Source: Acidobacteriota bacterium (GTDB lineage: Bacteria; Acidobacteriota; Vicinamibacteria; Vicinamibacterales; UBA8438). From it: a stretch of DNA of 64,000 bases. This document shows, piece after piece, positions 1 to 7,968 of the stretch. The notes under the pieces are model-generated. The model had not been told where the DNA came from. It saw nothing but the letters and a program-made list of their open reading frames with translations, and did not search any database. Numbering within the stretch: the first letter of the stretch is position 1; the number at the start of each line of letters is the position of its first letter. Where the stretch lies: assembly GCA_011523845.1 (NCBI GenBank), contig WTFV01000262.1:20138-84137 (forward strand), in the 5' to 3' direction. The position numbers and the translations under genes are program-made.

Positions 1-1271
1 GGGGTCAGCGGCAGGTCCGCCAGGCCGCCCTGGTCGGGATCGAGCGCGATGCGCGCCTCGTACCACGCCGCCCGCTCGTCGGCGAAGCGGTCGGCCGAGA
101 CCCGGACGACCTCGCCGGTCAGGCGGGGCGCTCCGAGCTGCGAGAACGCCGGCAGGCGGACCTGCGCCGGCAGCCCCACGACGACCGAATCGATGTCGTT
201 CGGCGCGACGCGCGCCTCGATGATCAGCCGGTCGCCGGCGGGCACTATCTCCAGCAGCAGCTCCCCGGGCTCGATCACGCCGCCCGGGGTGAAGACGCGC
301 AGGCCCATCACGATGCCTTCCACCGGGGCCGCGATGCGGGTGCGGGCCACGACGTCGCGGGCCGCCTCGACCTGCTCGCGCAGGTCCGACAGCTCGGTCT
401 CCACCTCGCGCAGCTCCGCCGTCACCTCGCCCAGCCGGCGGTTGCGCAACTCGGCTATCAGCAGCTCCGTCTCGGCGACGGCGAGCCCGATGCGCGCGCC
501 CTCCGACAGCGTGCGCGCGCGCTCGCCCGCGGCCCGGTCCCGATCGCGCTGCAGACCCAGGAGCCGCTGGTGCTTCGACTCCAGGCCGAGGAGCACGGTG
601 CGCTGGATCTCGACCAGCCCCTCGTCCAGCACGCCGATCTGGCGGTCGAGGAAGGCCACCTCCTCGCGCAGTCCCGCCGCCCGCTCGTGCAACTGCTCGA
701 TCTGGCGCTCGCGGATGGCGATCTGGTTGGCCAGCGAGGCGGCGCGCGCCTCGAAGATCCGCTGCTGCGTGGCGAGGACCTCGCCGGCATCGGGATCCAT
801 CACGACCGACGCCAGCAGCTCCGGCGGCCAGCGGATGGCGGGCGCCCCGTCGCGCTCGGCCTCCAGCCGCGCGTTGAGCGCCTCGGCCGAACGCCACTGC
901 GCCTCCAGCAGATCGAGCGTCGCGCGCGGCCGCGTGTCGTCGAGCACGATCAGCGTCTGCCCGGCCTCGACGAAGTCGCCGTCGGTGACCCGGATCTGCT
1001 CGACGATGCCGCCTTCGAGGTGATCGACCGTCTTGCGCTCGCTGCTGACCCCGATGACGCCGGGAGCCACCGCGCCGCTGGACAACGGGAACAGCGTCCC
1101 CCAGACGCCGAACCCGACGATGAACAGCGCGACGACCGCGAGCCCGAGCTTCATGCTCGGACCGACCGCCATCTCCGGCGGCGCCGCCGGGACGGGCAGC
1201 CGCGTCAGCGCGCCGCCGGGAGACGCCGGCGGGACGGGGGGCACGGGCGGCCGTTCAGCGTTGTCGGGCAA
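1..1271 (-). CDS. HlyD-family type I secretion periplasmic adaptor (C-terminal end cut by window edge)
   Basis: Membrane fusion protein that would link an inner-membrane ABC exporter to an outer-membrane channel. After a proline-rich cytoplasmic tail, one membrane segment lies at about residues 41-60. A lipoyl-like half follows (DGDFVEAGQTL, near residue 100), then a long coiled-coil region rich in E, R, L and A, the second lipoyl half and the start of the beta-barrel (GGVIEPGELLLEIVP). The chain is still open at base 1. I chose the TTG at 1271 because it gives the cytoplasmic tail usual in this family; an ATG at 1172 is the alternative, but its GGAG touches the start codon. The ABC and TolC partners would lie outside the window. 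The family call is firm; the start is not. Confidence 0.85.
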   Translation of the reverse strand, partial: MPDNAERPPVPPVPPASPGGALTRLPVPAAPPEMAVGPSMKLGLAVVALFIVGFGVWGTLFPLSSGAVAPGVIGVSSERKTVDHLEGGIVEQIRVTDGDFVEAGQTLIVLDDTRPRATLDLLEAQWRSAEALNARLEAERDGAPAIRWPPELLASVVMDPDAGEVLATQQRIFEARAASLANQIAIRERQIEQLHERAAGLREEVAFLDRQIGVLDEGLVEIQRTVLLGLESKHQRLLGLQRDRDRAAGERARTLSEGARIGLAVAETELLIAELRNRRLGEVTAELREVETELSDLREQVEAARDVVARTRIAAPVEGIVMGLRVFTPGGVIEPGELLLEIVPAGDRLIIEARVAPNDIDSVVVGLPAQVRLPAFSQLGAPRLTGEVVRVSADRFADERAAWYEARIALDPDQGGLADLPLT

Positions 1272-1318
1272 AGGATATCGTTCTCTCGTCGGCTCGGGCC
1301 GGCCTGGGCCGGGCTCGG

Positions 1319-1522
1319 CTAGCGCGCCCGGTCCGGATACGGCGGCGGCTGGCCATGCATGCCAGGCGCGTTGACGTGCGCGTTGAACGCTGTCTCCTGG
1401 GCATCAACGCGTCCCTCGAGCACGCTGAACTGATAAGCGTTCCATAGACCGGCAACGGCACCGATAGCCGCGGCAACGGCACCGATGACCGCAGTAACGG
1501 CAGTGAAAAACTCCACATTCAT
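1319..1522 (-). CDS. Small membrane protein with short C-terminal helix, 67 aa
   Basis: Not recognised as a named family. Residues about 5-28 form a hydrophobic, Ala/Val/Gly-rich segment (AVIGAVAAAIGAVAGLW). A short amphipathic stretch follows (QFSVLEGRVDAQETAFNAHV) and then a proline-rich tail. ATG start with a weak GAGG ten bases upstream. A frameshifted relative lies at 40899-41047 and shares QFSVL-GRV and NAHVNAPG, which supports this reading frame as a real protein. It lies just upstream of the HlyD-like gene on the same strand, and the last bases overlap possible upstream starts of that gene. Function unknown. Confidence 0.55.
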   Translation of the reverse strand: MNVEFFTAVTAVIGAVAAAIGAVAGLWNAYQFSVLEGRVDAQETAFNAHVNAPGMHGQPPPYPDRAR

Positions 1523-1534
1523 GTCCGCCGCGCC

Positions 1535-1654
1535 TCACGCGCTGCCGCCTGGGAGTCCAAGGGTCATGCGCTCAGCCCCTCCCAGCGGCTGATTCTCGAT
1601 TCTACCCGTTCGACAACGCACCGCACCAGCGACGTTGGTATCCACCAGGATCAC
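1535..1654 (-). pseudogene. Stub of a VapC/FitB-type PIN-domain toxin
   Basis: A GTG at 1654 overlaps the antitoxin stop codon (GTGA), the usual coupling of RHH/PIN toxin-antitoxin pairs. The first eight residues, VILVDTNV, are the conserved start of PIN toxins with the first metal-binding Asp. Similarity then stops and the frame ends after 39 codons, against about 130-140 for a complete toxin. The rest of the PIN fold, including the later acidic residues, is absent. I infer that the toxin was lost by internal deletion or recombination. Confidence 0.6.
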
Positions 1655-1893
1655 GCCAACTCTACCGGCTCCCGCGGCTGCCGGTGCTCGCGTATGAACA
1701 GCTCGATGTCCTCGCCCGGCTCGACCAACGCGATCAGGTTGTGCGGAAACCTGCCCGCGGACGGCGCTTTCTCGGCGGCATCGTCGAGAATCGAACGCAC
1801 CAGGCCTTCGAGGCTGCAACCGCGCTGTTCGGCGCGTTGTCGCAGCCGCGCCTTCGATTCCGCCGACAAGTTGCGAATCGTGATACTGGCCAT
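1651..1893 (-). CDS. FitA-like ribbon-helix-helix antitoxin, 80 aa
   Basis: DNA-binding antitoxin of a type II toxin-antitoxin pair. The N-terminus (MASITIRNLSAESKARLRQR) is the strand and first helix of an RHH fold. The second helix (EQRGCSLEGLVRSILDD) follows at residues 22-38, and the C-terminal tail would bind and neutralise the toxin. An AGGGGGG stretch just upstream supports ATG 1893 over the in-frame ATG at 1941. The partner toxin downstream is only a stub, so this is probably an orphan. It may still repress its own promoter or act against a PIN toxin encoded elsewhere. Family assignment is confident. Confidence 0.8.
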   Translation of the reverse strand: MASITIRNLSAESKARLRQRAEQRGCSLEGLVRSILDDAAEKAPSAGRFPHNLIALVEPGEDIELFIREHRQPREPVELA

Positions 1894-1949
1894 CAGCCCC
1901 CCCTGCCCCCTTGCCCAAACCACGCCAATCGATGATTGCATGCAATCAC

Positions 1950-2290
1950 TTCGTCGGCAACCGGGTGTCGGCCGAGCACGGGCTCGCGCGGGGCCGGCGC
2001 GACACCGCGATCGTGGCGCTGGCGTTCCGCGCCAGGCTGCGCCGCTCCGAGATGGCCGCGCTGGTCCGGGGCGACGTCACGCCGACGGCGCGCGCCGGGC
2101 AGTTGCGGGTCCGCGTGCGGGCCTCGAAGGCCAACGCCGCCGGCCGTCGCGGAGGCCTCCGGCTGCTCGCCGGTCCCTTCGCCCGCGCTGTCGACCAGGC
2201 TGCGCCGCGGACGAGCCCGCGTCGTCTCGCTCGGCCCGCACCAAGTCAACCGCCATGTCCCGCCCACGTTCCCATCTCCGGACGGATGTC
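1950..2290 (+). pseudogene. Decayed tyrosine recombinase (phage-type integrase) fragment
   Basis: In frame 3, bases about 1992-2200 encode GRRDTAIVALAFRARLRRSE, which resembles the helix carrying the catalytic Arg of tyrosine recombinases (A-G-L-R-R-S-E context). The basic sheet region RVRVRASKAN, where the catalytic Lys sits, follows. The reading then moves to frame 1 around 2215 with RVVSLGPHQVNR, which looks like the linker before the H-x-x-R box. The HxxR, His and Tyr part of the catalytic domain is missing, as is the N-terminal core-binding domain. It lies next to the toxin stub, which suggests a decayed mobile island. Confidence 0.5.
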
Positions 2291-2345
2291 GATGCATAAT
2301 GCTGTACAGCAGCCTCGGGCGCGGGGGGCGTAGCTACTCGCAGGA

Positions 2346-4736
2346 TTATGAACTCTTCTCGAAAACGGTCTCCAGCCCGAATTCGATACTGACATCATCG
2401 AGCCAGACATCCGCAGTTCCCAGGGTCCAGATCTCCACCCGGCTGATCTGCTGCGGCGGCAGATACGGACAGGACGCCGACAGCCGTCGGTAACCCCCGT
2501 GGCCGCCTATCCACACAAGCCGCTCCCGGCACGTGACATCCCGATCGTAGCCCGTCACCAGAAGCTCCAGGATGTCCTGCGTGGCCGGGTCGCTGCTCCG
2601 TACCGACAAGTGCGCAACGAAGAAACCGGCCGGGAAACGTTCCGACGACAGCTGTCCGAGCAACCGTCTGCCGCCGGTTCGGCCGCGAAAGAGAGCAGTG
2701 CCGTTCCCCGCGAGGGGATCGCGGACCACCGTCGTCGGAGACCCTTCCAGCTCTTCCGCCTCGATGTGGTAGAAGGCGCCCGGCGTCTGCAACCACGCTG
2801 CGAGCCCCACCCAGACCAACGCAACGACGATCGCCATGCGCACGCGAGGGCGCAGCAGCGGCTGGAGTCCCTTCGCCGCCCGCACCAGCGCGATCGCGGC
2901 AAAGAGATAAATGCAAGGCAGCACCGGGAGAGCGAAGCGGTAGGACGATATGAACACCGCGTGGGTGGCCATCAGGATGCCGACGGTAGCCGGGAGTATC
3001 CACAGCGTTCGTCGCAGCGCCGGGCGTCGAAGCACGATCCACAGGCCGGCGAGGCCGAGCACCGGAATCGCGCTCCGGGAGAACGTCTGGAGCCGATCGA
3101 GCGAGACCCCGTCGAGCAGGAACCGGGACAACCAGAGCGGCGCGCTTCCCGGGACATGCCATCCGTCTTTCTCAATGCCCGAGAAATACAGGAGCTTCCT
3201 GCCCGCCAAGGCAAGCGCCGCGGCCGGATGGTCTCGGATGAAGGGCCATCCCCGTGGCTCTCCCATCCGGGTCAGGTGGAGATTGTAGGTCCCGTTCGCG
3301 TTGGGATTGTTTCCGATGTGAAGATTCAGCGGTCCCTTGCTGGAGATGGGAACGAAGCGCCCGTGCGAGCGCTGCTGCTCAACCACCCACGCGCCGACCA
3401 CGATGGAGAACAGTATCGCCATGGCAGTGACCGTACTGACCGCCCGTGGCCGGTCGGGCGACCATCTGTACGCTGCGACGAGCATCAGCGGAAAGACCGC
3501 CGCGAACGGTTCACGGGTGAGCGCGCACGCCGCCGCGCCGCACGCCGCCCCCATGTACAGAACGCCTGCGTGTGGTCCGGACGCCTCGCGTGCGCCCAGC
3601 AGGAGCAGGCAAGTGCCCAGGAAGAGGAACGCGATGAGTACCTCGTACTGCAGGGTTACTGCGTATGCTTGGAACATGGGCGAGAGCAGCACGAACCCGC
3701 CGGCGAGGATCCCCTCGTAACGGCCGGCGTACCGGCGCCCCAACCACCAGATGCCGGCGGCGATAGCGCTCACCATCAGGCAGAAGACGATTTTCGGCGG
3801 CAGGTAGTCGTGGCCGAACAGACGGTACAAAAGAGCCAGAAACGCGACGAACCCTGGCGGTTGGTCGATCGGGACGGCAAGTACTCCAGCCCTGGCGACT
3901 TCCGCCGCGATGCGGTCGTACGTCGCCGTGTCGATCCCCAGATTGCAGCACGACCTGCCGCCTGCGTGATCCAAGGCGAAGTGGAGGTTGTGCAGAGTCC
4001 CGACCAGCAGGGCGACGAGCAAGAGAACGCCCGGCGCGAACCGGCGGACCCTACCGTACAGCGCGGATTTCGATTCGCAACTCCGCAGCCGTCGAGCCAG
4101 GGACGCGCCGATGGCCAGAACCAGCGCCGCCCAGGCGACAAAGACGAACGGTTCCAGCCCCGCCGCGGCGTGCGCCAATCGGATGTCGTTCGGCGACGGT
4201 CGGTCGCGAAACAGGTAGCGCGGAGCGAACGCGGCGCCGCGACCGCCACGCGGAACCGCCGCCAGCGACACGTGATGGGCTCCCCCGTGTTGCTCGTAAT
4301 CGACGACGACCTCGTGGACGCCGGCGTCGAGGGCGACGGTCCGGACGACAACGTGCATGTCGGCGGGAGGCGTGCGCCGGAGCACAAGCCTCCCGTCGAG
4401 CCTGACGTCGAGGCGGTCGTCGCCGCCCCCCCACAGGTCGAAGACTCGCGCCTCGGCCACGTGCCAGTACCCCCGCCAGCGGGCGCTGAAGAACCTGCGC
4501 GGGAGTGCCGGATCGTCATCCAGAAAGTCGAGCGTGATGGAGTCGCTGACGTCTTCCACAAGCAACGCGCCGCGGAACCCGGTTTCGGAGTAGACGGTTC
4601 GGCGCAGTCCGGTGCGGTCGCCCAGGTGCGCGTCCACAACCAGAAGAAGCGCGGTCGATGTCAGGGCTGCAATGGCGCAACCGAGGACGTGGCGGGGCAG
4701 GTTCCTGCGAACGAAACCGTGGACACGCGGAGTCAT
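2346..4736 (-). CDS. GT-C (GT39/ArnT-like) membrane glycosyltransferase with N- and C-terminal sandwich domains, 796 aa
   Basis: Likely moves a sugar from a polyprenyl-phosphate donor to a glycan on the periplasmic side. One membrane segment (about residues 17-35) is followed by a 130-residue PA14-like sandwich domain holding LDFLDDDPALPRRFF, GGDDRLDVRLDG and RTPPADMH. About ten membrane segments follow, with a first-loop acidic motif (NLGIDTATYDRI) suited to the GT-C catalytic Asp. The last 150 residues begin IEAEELEGS and end with a DVWLDDV strand, like a second carbohydrate-binding jelly roll. ATG 4736 was chosen; a GTG at 4763, behind AGGGG, is an alternative. It sits directly downstream of the DprE2-like gene, so it may use the arabinose-type lipid made by that operon. 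This is inference. Confidence 0.7.
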   Translation of the reverse strand: MTPRVHGFVRRNLPRHVLGCAIAALTSTALLLVVDAHLGDRTGLRRTVYSETGFRGALLVEDVSDSITLDFLDDDPALPRRFFSARWRGYWHVAEARVFDLWGGGDDRLDVRLDGRLVLRRTPPADMHVVVRTVALDAGVHEVVVDYEQHGGAHHVSLAAVPRGGRGAAFAPRYLFRDRPSPNDIRLAHAAAGLEPFVFVAWAALVLAIGASLARRLRSCESKSALYGRVRRFAPGVLLLVALLVGTLHNLHFALDHAGGRSCCNLGIDTATYDRIAAEVARAGVLAVPIDQPPGFVAFLALLYRLFGHDYLPPKIVFCLMVSAIAAGIWWLGRRYAGRYEGILAGGFVLLSPMFQAYAVTLQYEVLIAFLFLGTCLLLLGAREASGPHAGVLYMGAACGAAACALTREPFAAVFPLMLVAAYRWSPDRPRAVSTVTAMAILFSIVVGAWVVEQQRSHGRFVPISSKGPLNLHIGNNPNANGTYNLHLTRMGEPRGWPFIRDHPAAALALAGRKLLYFSGIEKDGWHVPGSAPLWLSRFLLDGVSLDRLQTFSRSAIPVLGLAGLWIVLRRPALRRTLWILPATVGILMATHAVFISSYRFALPVLPCIYLFAAIALVRAAKGLQPLLRPRVRMAIVVALVWVGLAAWLQTPGAFYHIEAEELEGSPTTVVRDPLAGNGTALFRGRTGGRRLLGQLSSERFPAGFFVAHLSVRSSDPATQDILELLVTGYDRDVTCRERLVWIGGHGGYRRLSASCPYLPPQQISRVEIWTLGTADVWLDDVSIEFGLETVFEKSS

Positions 4737-4770
4737 GGCAGTCAGGAAGGTGGGTTCCGGCACGAGCCCC

Positions 4771-5508
4771 TCACAACTTGAGTCGTTTGAACGCCCGTTC
4801 CGGAATGACGCGCACGACCAGCATGATCCAGCGCCAGATCGGCCGAACATAGATGACGTCGCGGCGGCGTCGCACCGCACGCACGACCGCATCGGCGACC
4901 TCGTCCGGCGTGGCCGCCAGCGGCGCTGGCAGATCCATGCCGTCGGTCATCCGCGTGCGCACGTAGCCCGGCTTGACCGTCACCACGTGGACGCCGGAAG
5001 CGGCCAGGCGGTTACGCAGGCCGGACAGGTACGCGGAGAATCCCGCCTTGGCGGACCCGTAGACGCAGTTCGAGGCGCGTCCCCGATCACCCGCCACGGA
5101 GCTGACGCCGACCAGGACGCCGCTGCCCCGCTTCTCGAAGCGTTCGGCGAGCGCGCCCAGCAGCAGCGATGGTCCCAGGTAGTTCGTCCGCATGACCCGC
5201 GCGGCGATGTCGCGGTCACGCTCCGCCCGTCCGTCGAGCAACCCGATGACGCACACCGCCACGTCGGGCAGCGGATCGAGCTCGTCGACCAGCGCCGCGC
5301 CGCCCGCGTCGGCGAGCACGTCGCAGCCATACAGAGCAACTGGCGCGCTCGCGCGCACCCGGATGTCCCGCGCCTCGTGCTCGAGCCGCGCGCGGTCGCG
5401 GGCCGCGAGTTGCAGCGCGTGCCCGCCGGCGGCGAAGGCGCGTGCGATGGCGCGCCCGATATCCGCCGTCGCTCCCAACACCAGGACCGTCCCGATTCCC
5501 TCCGCCAC
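4771..5508 (-). CDS. SDR oxidoreductase, DprE2-like (decaprenylphospho-erythro-pentulose reductase type), 245 aa
   Basis: NAD(P)H-dependent reductase. The Rossmann loop is GATADIG (residues 12-18), the active-site serines lie in VGVSSVAG (about 134-140) and the YxxxK pair is Y150-K154 (YGSAK). In mycobacteria DprE2 reduces the 2-keto intermediate made by DprE1, giving decaprenylphosphoryl-arabinose. GTG 5508 was chosen because AGGAAGGA lies seven bases upstream; the longer GTG at 5547 sits against its own GGAG. It follows the DprE1-like gene by 45 bases on the same strand. The SDR fold is certain. The specific role rests on gene order, since SDR sequences alone do not fix substrate. Confidence 0.75.
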   Translation of the reverse strand: MAEGIGTVLVLGATADIGRAIARAFAAGGHALQLAARDRARLEHEARDIRVRASAPVALYGCDVLADAGGAALVDELDPLPDVAVCVIGLLDGRAERDRDIAARVMRTNYLGPSLLLGALAERFEKRGSGVLVGVSSVAGDRGRASNCVYGSAKAGFSAYLSGLRNRLAASGVHVVTVKPGYVRTRMTDGMDLPAPLAATPDEVADAVVRAVRRRRDVIYVRPIWRWIMLVVRVIPERAFKRLKL

Positions 5509-5553
5509 CGTACGCTTCCTTCCTGCCCGTGCCCGTTCGGCGGACACCTCCGG

Positions 5554-6888
5554 TTACAGCGCAAGCCGGCGGGAGAGCATCGAGTCGAACCTGCCCCGCC
5601 CCCCCGGCGTGGTCGTTCGCACCAGCTCGAAGGCGGCGTGTCCGGGATAGCCCTCGCGCACCCGTTCCGGCGTACAGCACGCGTCCTTGGCAAGATAGAC
5701 GCGTCCGCCGTGCGCGTGCGTGATCGCGTCCAGTGCGCCGAAGAGCGCCGGCGTGCCGCTCCGCATCGGAAAGTCGAGCGCGAGCGTATACCCCTTCATC
5801 GGAAACGACAGCAGCCCCTCCCCGGCGGCGCCGAACAGCTTGAGCACTGCCAGAAACGACCCCTGCCCCACGGTGGAGACGCGTTCGAGCAGCGCCGCCA
5901 TGCCGGACGCGCTCTCGGCGAGCGGCAACACGCACTGGTACTGGACAAAGCCGCGGCGGCCGTAGAGACGGTTCCAGGCCTCCACGCCGTCCAGCGGAAA
6001 GAAGAACCGGTCGAAGTGCATCGAGCGGGCTGTCGCGCCCATCCGCCCGCGCCGGTAGTACAGCGCATTGGCGAGGCCAATCGAAGCGCGATTGAGCAGC
6101 ATCGACGGCGCATCGACAGGCACCTTGAACCAGTGTACGCGCGCTGGCGGAGCCAGCGGATGGGTCGCGCCGGTAGCGGCAAGCGCGGCCCGCTCCAGGA
6201 ACCGTCCGCGCATCACCAGCCCGCGGCCGAGCGCCGCGCCGCGGGCGAGGCAGTCGATCCACGCCACGCTGTAGGGCCAGTCGCCCGATGCGTCCAAGAG
6301 GGCCATCGCCTCGTCGAGGTCGTGTGCCGGCAGCGTCTCCGCCATGACGAACGCAGTCTCGATCGGCACCAGCCGGAAGCTCGCCCGGAGGATCACGCCG
6401 GTCAGACCCATCCCGCCCAGGGTTGCGCGGAACAGGCCGGCGTCGTCCGTGCGGCTGCACTCCCGGACGCCACCGTCGGCCGTCGCGAGCGTCAGCGACG
6501 CCACGTGCGCGCCGAACGTTCCGTCGCGATGATGGTTCTTGCCGTGCGCGTCGGCAGCGATCATGCCCCCCACGGTGACAAACTTCGTGCCCGGCACTAC
6601 GGGAGGAAACCAACCCCGCGGCACGAAGGTCCGGATGATGTCCGCCAGCAGGACGCCGGCTTCGCAGGTCAGCAGACCGGTAGCTGCATCGAACGCCAGC
6701 ATCCTGTCCATCGCCAGCATCGAGAGAGTCAGATCGGGGTTCAGCGCGGCGTCGCCGTAGGACCGGCCGTTGCCGCGAGCGATCAGCGTGTCGTGACTAG
6801 CTGCGAGATCCCACAGATCCTCGTTTCGGCGCAGACGCTCCAACCGGCACTCTATCGCCGGGTACCGGCCCCACCCGGAGAGCATCAT
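5554..6888 (-). CDS. DprE1-like FAD-binding oxidoreductase, 444 aa
   Basis: Flavoenzyme of the vanillyl-alcohol-oxidase fold, resembling decaprenylphosphoryl-ribose 2-oxidase. Visible features are SYGD (43-46), PGTKFVTVGG (99-108), the family hallmark HGKNHH (115-120), the GGMGLTG nucleotide-binding loop, and LFGAAGEGLLSFPMKGY near the substrate site. The last 75 residues align without gaps to the mycobacterial enzyme from memory. K401 falls at catalytic Lys418, but Ala370 stands where Mycobacterium tuberculosis has Cys387, the residue attacked by benzothiazinones. Length is close to the mycobacterial 461. It lies between the UbiA and SDR genes in one operon. I am fairly sure of the family and less sure of the exact lipid. 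Confidence 0.82.
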   Translation of the reverse strand: MMLSGWGRYPAIECRLERLRRNEDLWDLAASHDTLIARGNGRSYGDAALNPDLTLSMLAMDRMLAFDAATGLLTCEAGVLLADIIRTFVPRGWFPPVVPGTKFVTVGGMIAADAHGKNHHRDGTFGAHVASLTLATADGGVRECSRTDDAGLFRATLGGMGLTGVILRASFRLVPIETAFVMAETLPAHDLDEAMALLDASGDWPYSVAWIDCLARGAALGRGLVMRGRFLERAALAATGATHPLAPPARVHWFKVPVDAPSMLLNRASIGLANALYYRRGRMGATARSMHFDRFFFPLDGVEAWNRLYGRRGFVQYQCVLPLAESASGMAALLERVSTVGQGSFLAVLKLFGAAGEGLLSFPMKGYTLALDFPMRSGTPALFGALDAITHAHGGRVYLAKDACCTPERVREGYPGHAAFELVRTTTPGGRGRFDSMLSRRLAL

Positions 6889-6934
6889 CGTGCCCGGCCC
6901 CGGAGCATGACTCCGGCCCTCGCAGCATGTGGCG

Positions 6935-7924
6935 TCACAGGGCCACCAGGAAGACGGCGACGATGGTGATGAGGGTCAGCCAACTCGCCGCGTCGCCCAT
7001 GGCGAACACCAGCGGGTCGTCGTCGACCGTCCCGCGATTGGCGAGCAGCGTCATGCGACCCAGCCAGTAGAGCAGCGGCAGACAACTCGCCCACAGGACC
7101 TGCGGACGGGCGTATTGCTCTGCAACGCTCGGGCTCTGGATGTAGAACGCCAGCACCAGCACCGAGGCGACACTGCTGGCCGCGCCGAGCGCGCCCAGCA
7201 CCGGGAGATCGGCCGCAGCGTAGGCCCGGCCTTCCGATGCCGACCTCCCGGCCGCGGAGACGGCATACAGCTCACGCTGGCGCTTGACGATGGCCAGGGT
7301 GAGAAACAGGAACATGGAGAAAGCGATAAACCAGTGCGACAAGGCGACCTCGGTCGCCGACGCACCGGCGAGCACGCGCACGGTGAACAGCAAGGCGAGC
7401 GCGACCACGTCGAGAAAGACCGTACGCTTGAGCCACAGCGAATAGACCGACGTGACCGCCAGGTACGACAGGACGCAGTACCCCACTCCAGCCGACAGGA
7501 GGAACGCGCCGAGCAGGCCTCCCGCGACCAGTGCGGCGCCAAGGCCGGCGGCCGGCCGCAACGGCACCTTGCCGGCCGCCAACGGACGCAGCCGTTTGGC
7601 CTGGTGACGGCGGTCGCTGGGGAGATCCAGCAGGTCGTTCCACAGGTAGGTGCCCGAGGCGGTTAGCGTCAGGGCCGCGAAGACCCTCGCCGCGTCCAGA
7701 TAGAGCTCTGGACTCGTCTCGTGGGCGGCGACAGCCGGGGCGAATACCAGCGCGTTCTTGAGCCAGTGGCGCGGGCGCAACGCCAGCAACCAGTCCACCA
7801 AGCTGCCGCCGGGACCGGAAAGCAAGCGAAGAGCGTCGCCCGGCGGCGCCGACGATTCTCCTCGCACCACAACCGCGCATGGTAGCAGACGCACCGTACC
7901 CCACCGCACCAGCCCGGATGCCAT
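6935..7924 (-). CDS. UbiA-family prenyltransferase, decaprenyl-phosphate phosphoribosyltransferase-like, 329 aa
   Basis: Polytopic intramembrane prenyltransferase. The first Asp-rich motif NDLLDLPSDRRH (96-107), followed by AKRLRPLAAGKV, matches the subgroup that transfers phosphoribose from PRPP to polyprenyl phosphate. The second conserved loop is YSLWLKRTVFLDVV. About nine membrane segments are visible. This would be the first step of the polyprenyl-phosphoryl-arabinose route, feeding the two oxidoreductases downstream. The first 40 residues look unlike the family, so the true start may be GTG 7798 (VDWLLALRPRHW). The gene reads away from the GT2 gene at 7969. Confidence 0.8.
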   Translation of the reverse strand: MASGLVRWGTVRLLPCAVVVRGESSAPPGDALRLLSGPGGSLVDWLLALRPRHWLKNALVFAPAVAAHETSPELYLDAARVFAALTLTASGTYLWNDLLDLPSDRRHQAKRLRPLAAGKVPLRPAAGLGAALVAGGLLGAFLLSAGVGYCVLSYLAVTSVYSLWLKRTVFLDVVALALLFTVRVLAGASATEVALSHWFIAFSMFLFLTLAIVKRQRELYAVSAAGRSASEGRAYAAADLPVLGALGAASSVASVLVLAFYIQSPSVAEQYARPQVLWASCLPLLYWLGRMTLLANRGTVDDDPLVFAMGDAASWLTLITIVAVFLVAL

Positions 7925-7968
7925 GCTGCCCGCGTCAGGGCGCCCGGCGGCGGGGCCGTTTTGCTAGG

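Noticed and set aside
2499..4781. 760-codon plus-strand frame opposite the GT-C gene
   Set aside because: Rich in Arg, Gln and Asp with no motif; the minus-strand frame shows clear membrane and domain features.
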